This document shows positions 6,279 to 8,748 of a DNA stretch of 8,748 bases, piece after piece; within the stretch, counting starts at the first letter, position 1; each line of letters starts with the position of its first letter. The notes under the pieces are model-generated. The model worked only from the letters and a program-made list of their open reading frames with translations, had not been told where the DNA came from and did not search any database. The position numbers were made by a program, and so were the translations under genes. Source of the DNA: Clostridiales bacterium (GTDB taxonomy: Bacteria > Bacillota > Clostridia > Lachnospirales > Lachnospiraceae); assembly GCA_019416265.1 (NCBI GenBank), contig DXXQ01000254.1, forward strand, positions 1 through 8,748, in the 5' to 3' direction.

Positions 6279-7874
6279 TTACAGCATGGGCGCCAGAAGA
6301 CGCAGAACATTCTGCATAACTCTTACAGGCATTGTTCTGCTGGTACAGAATTCCACTCCCACAGGATTACAGTATTCTATGGTATCCAGGAAATCCCGTT
6401 TGATGTCTGCAATGGCGTCATTTTTATACATCCAGACGCCGTCTTCGAAATGAAGATATAAGCTTCTGTAGTCCAGGTTGATCGTACCCACCACTGCGAT
6501 CTCGTCGTCGCAGACAAAGGACTTCGCATGAAGGAAGCCCGGCTGGTATTCGTAGATCTTTACTCCTGCCTCAATCAGCTGCTGATAGTAGGACTGGGTC
6601 AGCAGGAACACCATCTTCTTGTCCGGAATCCCGGGCGTCATAATACGCACATCGATCCCGCTTTTCGCCGCAAGACAGAGGCTGGTCATCATCTCATTGT
6701 CAATGATCAGATAGGGGGTACAGATGTAGACATAGTGCTTCGCCCGGTTGATAATGTTCATGTAAACATTTTCGCCTACGATTTCATGATCCAGCGGGGT
6801 GTCACTGAAGGGCTGTACAAAGCCTGTGCCCTCAAAGGGTTCTATGTGGAACGTATGGGGAAGATACTTCTCATAGTCCACGGTCTCTCTGGAGCGAAGG
6901 ACCACATCCCACATATGAAGGAACATGACCGTCATATTCCAGACTGCCTCTCCCTTGAGCATAACGGCAGTATCCTTCCAGTGCCCGAATCTTTCCTTCT
7001 GATTAATGTATTCATCTGCAAGGTTGATTCCTCCCGTGAATCCTACCCAGCCGTCGATGATACAGAGTTTACGGTGGTCACGGTTGTTCTGAATAATATT
7101 CAGGAAAGGACGGAAGGGATTAAAGACAACGCATTTGATCCCTTTTTTGCGGATCTCTTCTTCGTATTTATACGGAAGTGTGGTCAGGCATCCAAACCCG
7201 TCATAGATCAGGCGGACGTCCACACCCTGGGCAGCCTTTTTTTCCAGAATGTCAAGGATCGTCCTCCACATCACACCGTCATTGATAATGAAGTATTCAA
7301 TAAAAATATATTCCTTTGCCCGGGAAAGCTCTTTGACAAGTACAGGAAACATATCGTCGCCAACCTGAAAGTATTCTGCCGATGTGTTTTCGTGAACCGG
7401 ATAGCCTGCGCTCTCTGTAATGTAGGCAGACTGTCTGGAAATAGAAAAGTCCTCCTCATCCAGCTTCTTCCTTGTTTCCGGATCCTCCTCCAGATACTTC
7501 CGGCTCTCCATCCGTTTCTGCTCAAAGGCCGCCTCTGTGGCAGAAGCGATCCTGGACTCTCCAAACAGGAAATAAAGAGTCAGTCCGAAAATCGGAACCA
7601 TCAGCACGAGAATCGTCCACGCAAGCTTATATGAGGGATTGATTTTTCTGTTTACAATCCACAGAACTACAATCACACAGAGAAAATTCACGGCGACGGA
7701 GATATAGTCGGAATAAGCCACAAGCCTCCATGCCATCAGAAGAATCCAGCCCAATTGGATCAGAAGAGCTACAGCCACATAAAAGATTCGATTAAACAAA
7801 AGCTTGATCAGCTTGTTGAGAAGCTGGAACAGCCCGTTTTTTTTCTTTTTCAACTCTCTTTTCTCTAAACTCAC
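6279..7874 (-). CDS. cls: Cardiolipin synthase, phospholipase D type
   Basis: Joins two phosphatidylglycerol molecules to make cardiolipin and glycerol at the plasma membrane. The protein is 531 residues. Three N-terminal hydrophobic segments (about 31-53, 57-75, 85-105) make the membrane anchor region, the last with the usual IFGLTLYFLFGE. Two phospholipase D HKD motifs follow: HRKLCIID (H267, K269, D274, followed by GWVGFTGGIN) and HAKSFVCD (H449, K451, D456, followed by VGTINLDYRS). Both are intact, so it should be active. The start is GTG (7872-7874) with AAGGAG six bases upstream, and MSLEKREL gives no better alternative. No promoter is obvious in the 82 bases after rpsU, so transcription may come from partial readthrough. 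The chromate-transporter pair follows after 37 bases. Confidence 0.95.
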   Translation of the reverse strand: MSLEKRELKKKKNGLFQLLNKLIKLLFNRIFYVAVALLIQLGWILLMAWRLVAYSDYISVAVNFLCVIVVLWIVNRKINPSYKLAWTILVLMVPIFGLTLYFLFGESRIASATEAAFEQKRMESRKYLEEDPETRKKLDEEDFSISRQSAYITESAGYPVHENTSAEYFQVGDDMFPVLVKELSRAKEYIFIEYFIINDGVMWRTILDILEKKAAQGVDVRLIYDGFGCLTTLPYKYEEEIRKKGIKCVVFNPFRPFLNIIQNNRDHRKLCIIDGWVGFTGGINLADEYINQKERFGHWKDTAVMLKGEAVWNMTVMFLHMWDVVLRSRETVDYEKYLPHTFHIEPFEGTGFVQPFSDTPLDHEIVGENVYMNIINRAKHYVYICTPYLIIDNEMMTSLCLAAKSGIDVRIMTPGIPDKKMVFLLTQSYYQQLIEAGVKIYEYQPGFLHAKSFVCDDEIAVVGTINLDYRSLYLHFEDGVWMYKNDAIADIKRDFLDTIEYCNPVGVEFCTSRTMPVRVMQNVLRLLAPML

Positions 7875-7915
7875 AATAGTCTCCTTCCCTTATTTTTCTT
7901 TTGCTTTTTTTATTT

Positions 7916-7946
7916 AAAAATCCCTGACTGTTCAGCCAGGGATTTT
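7916..7946 (-). terminator. Rho-independent terminator after rpsU
   Basis: On the minus strand AAAATCCCTG (7946-7937) pairs perfectly with CAGGGATTTT (7926-7917), with further inner pairing, and ends in TTTTT (7920-7916). The hairpin lies 10 bases after the rpsU stop. The T-run partly belongs to the stem, so termination may be incomplete and allow some readthrough to cls. Confidence 0.8.
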
Positions 7947-7956
7947 AAGCGCACAA

Positions 7957-8133
7957 TTAATTATATTTACGTTTTCTTGCGGCTTCAGATTTTTTCTTAC
8001 GACGAACGCTTGGTTTCTCGTAATGCTCTCTCTTGCGGATTTCCTGCTGGATACCTGCTTTCGCACAGCTTCTCTTGAATCTGCGAAGAGCGCTATCTAA
8101 AGTCTCATTCTCTTTTACGATTACATTTGACAT
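7957..8133 (-). CDS. rpsU: Small ribosomal subunit protein bS21
   Basis: A 58-residue, strongly basic protein of the 30S subunit that sits near the 3' end of 16S rRNA at the platform and helps messenger binding. The sequence MSNVIVKENETLDSALRRF, the KREHYEKPSVRRKKK block and the AARKRKYN tail are typical of bS21, and the length is normal for Firmicutes. The ATG at 8131-8133 gives the family start; a longer in-frame reading back to 8244 would run through the promoter and is not the gene. The ribosome binding region is unusual: GGAGGGAGG ends 14 bases before the ATG, with a second AGGTG seven bases before it. The gene has its own promoter, a leader hairpin and a terminator, so it is probably a single-gene unit. 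Confidence 0.98.
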   Translation of the reverse strand: MSNVIVKENETLDSALRRFKRSCAKAGIQQEIRKREHYEKPSVRRKKKSEAARKRKYN

Positions 8134-8155
8134 AGACTCACACCTAACCTCCCTC

Positions 8156-8184
8156 CAGTTGTAGATTGTGCTTAAATACAACTG
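8156..8184 (-). promoter_or_regulatory. Leader hairpin of the rpsU messenger, touching the ribosome binding site
   Basis: In the transcript CAGTTGTA (8184-8177) pairs perfectly with TACAACTG (8163-8156) around a 13-base loop. The last base of the 3' arm is the first G of the GGAGGGAGG ribosome binding sequence (8156-8148). Placement suggests control of translation start, perhaps by S21 itself, but the regulator is a guess. Confidence 0.5.
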
Positions 8185-8211
8185 TCTGGGTATTTTTCTT
8201 GCACAAGTGAT

Positions 8212-8241
8212 ATTATATATCATAGCTGTAAGGTTCGTCAA
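8212..8241 (-). promoter_or_regulatory. Promoter of rpsU
   Basis: On the minus strand TTGACG (8241-8236) and TATAAT (8217-8212) are 18 bases apart, eleven of twelve consensus positions. Transcription should begin near 8205, giving a leader of about 72 bases. A/T tracts directly upstream (8246-8283) are placed like an UP element. Confidence 0.8.
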
Positions 8242-8281
8242 CAACTTTTGGTTAAATTTGCAAAGTTTTTTTCAAATTTTT

Positions 8282-8748
8282 TTATTTGATCTGGCCTTCC
8301 AGGATTCCCTTTGCTGCTTCGATGGCTTCATCCACCTTTTCAGGGTTCTTTCCGCCTGCCTGAGCCATGTTCGGACGTCCGCCGCCGCCTCCGCCAACAA
8401 TGGCAGCTGCCGCTTTCACGATATTACCTGCATGTGCCCCTGCTTTCTGAGCAGACTCGGTCACCATGGAAAGAAGATTTACCTTTCCGCCGTTTACTGC
8501 TGCGAGAAGGATCACGCCCTCGCCCAGTTTTTCTTTCAGGCTGTCGCCAAGATCACGCAAACCGTTCATATCTACGCCTTCTACTTTGGCAGCAAGAAGC
8601 TTCACGCCTTTTACTTCCACAACCTTATTCATAACATCCCCAAGAGAGCCCTGAGCCATCTTGCTCTTTAAGGATTCATTTTCACTCTGGAGTGTTTTTA
8701 CCTCACCCTGAAGATGGGCGATCTTTTCCACGATTTCTGCCGGCTGTG
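8282..8748 (-). CDS. alaS: Alanyl-tRNA synthetase, C-terminal end (cut by window edge)
   Basis: Charges tRNA-Ala with alanine in the cytoplasm. Only the last 154 residues are present; the frame is open to the window edge, so the real start is outside. The piece begins with a short coiled-coil stretch (IVEKIAHLQGEVKTLQSEN, then LKSK) and continues into the DHHA1-type C-terminal domain, ending with the diagnostic glycine-rich GGGGGGRPNMAQAGGK and the helix EKVDEAIEAAKGILEGQIK. This C-terminal domain helps dimerisation and tRNA binding; the catalytic and editing domains lie upstream and cannot be judged. The TAA at 8282-8284 is followed by 148 bases holding the rpsU promoter and leader. No clear terminator follows it on this strand. 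Confidence 0.95.
   Translation of the reverse strand, partial: QPAEIVEKIAHLQGEVKTLQSENESLKSKMAQGSLGDVMNKVVEVKGVKLLAAKVEGVDMNGLRDLGDSLKEKLGEGVILLAAVNGGKVNLLSMVTESAQKAGAHAGNIVKAAAAIVGGGGGGRPNMAQAGGKNPEKVDEAIEAAKGILEGQIK

Noticed and set aside
6528..7634. Plus-strand open frame of 368 codons opposite cls
   Set aside because: It lies wholly antisense to cls, whose HKD motifs are intact. Its translation has no recognisable domain and a composition typical of a reversed frame.
7960..7965. TATAAT on the minus strand at the rpsU stop, as a cls promoter
   Set aside because: The hexamer 18 bases upstream is TCTGAA, a poor -35 box, and a transcript from there would pass straight into the terminator hairpin.
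7957..8244. A 95-codon reading of rpsU with an upstream start
   Set aside because: The extra 37 codons cover the -10 box, the leader hairpin and the ribosome binding site, and bS21 proteins begin at MSNVIV.
8254..8279. Inverted repeat AAATTTG and CAAATTT after alaS, as a terminator
   Set aside because: The stem is almost all A/T and has no T-run on the minus strand; the bases fit better as A-tracts upstream of the rpsU promoter.
8168..8671. Plus-strand open frame of 167 codons
   Set aside because: Antisense to alaS and to the rpsU promoter and leader; the real coding signal is the glycine-rich AlaRS motif on the other strand.
1..8748. Defence system, toxin-antitoxin pair, prophage or mobile element
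   Set aside because: No transposase, integrase, nuclease module, terminal repeats or repeat-spacer pattern was seen; all genes are common housekeeping or transport families.

Overview
The window reads as core chromosome from a Gram-positive anaerobe of the Clostridia, most likely Lachnospiraceae (inference from the form of RpsU, the pairing of short chromate-transporter genes, the scpA/scpB arrangement and the A+T-rich spacers; no rRNA is present to confirm it). Every supported gene lies on the minus strand, so transcription runs from position 8748 towards 1. No tRNA, rRNA, CRISPR array, insertion sequence or phage gene is visible.

In transcription order: the 3' end of alaS (alanyl-tRNA synthetase, cut by the right edge); rpsU (ribosomal protein S21) with its own promoter, a leader hairpin next to the ribosome binding site and a terminator hairpin; cls (cardiolipin synthase with two HKD motifs); two short chromate-transporter-family genes overlapping by 4 bases, closed by a large terminator stem-loop; a secreted D-Ala-D-Ala carboxypeptidase of the penicillin-binding protein 5 type; a half-size ABC exporter driven by a perfect TTGACA-18-TATAAT promoter whose -35 box contains the stop codon of the carboxypeptidase gene; a calcineurin-like metallophosphoesterase; scpA; and the first 66 codons of scpB, cut by the left edge.

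Functionally this is translation (alaS, rpsU), then envelope lipid and ion transport (cls and the transporter pair), then peptidoglycan maturation, export and a phosphoesterase, then chromosome segregation (ScpA and ScpB, partners of SMC). The ABC exporter, phosphoesterase, scpA and scpB follow one another with gaps of 26, 62 and 20 bases and no terminator, so they may form one transcription unit from the exporter promoter.

I found no undescribed multi-gene system. The points most worth a second look are regulatory: the consensus promoter fused to a stop codon with an inverted repeat over its -10 box, and the rpsU leader with its phased A-tracts and hairpin beside the ribosome binding site.
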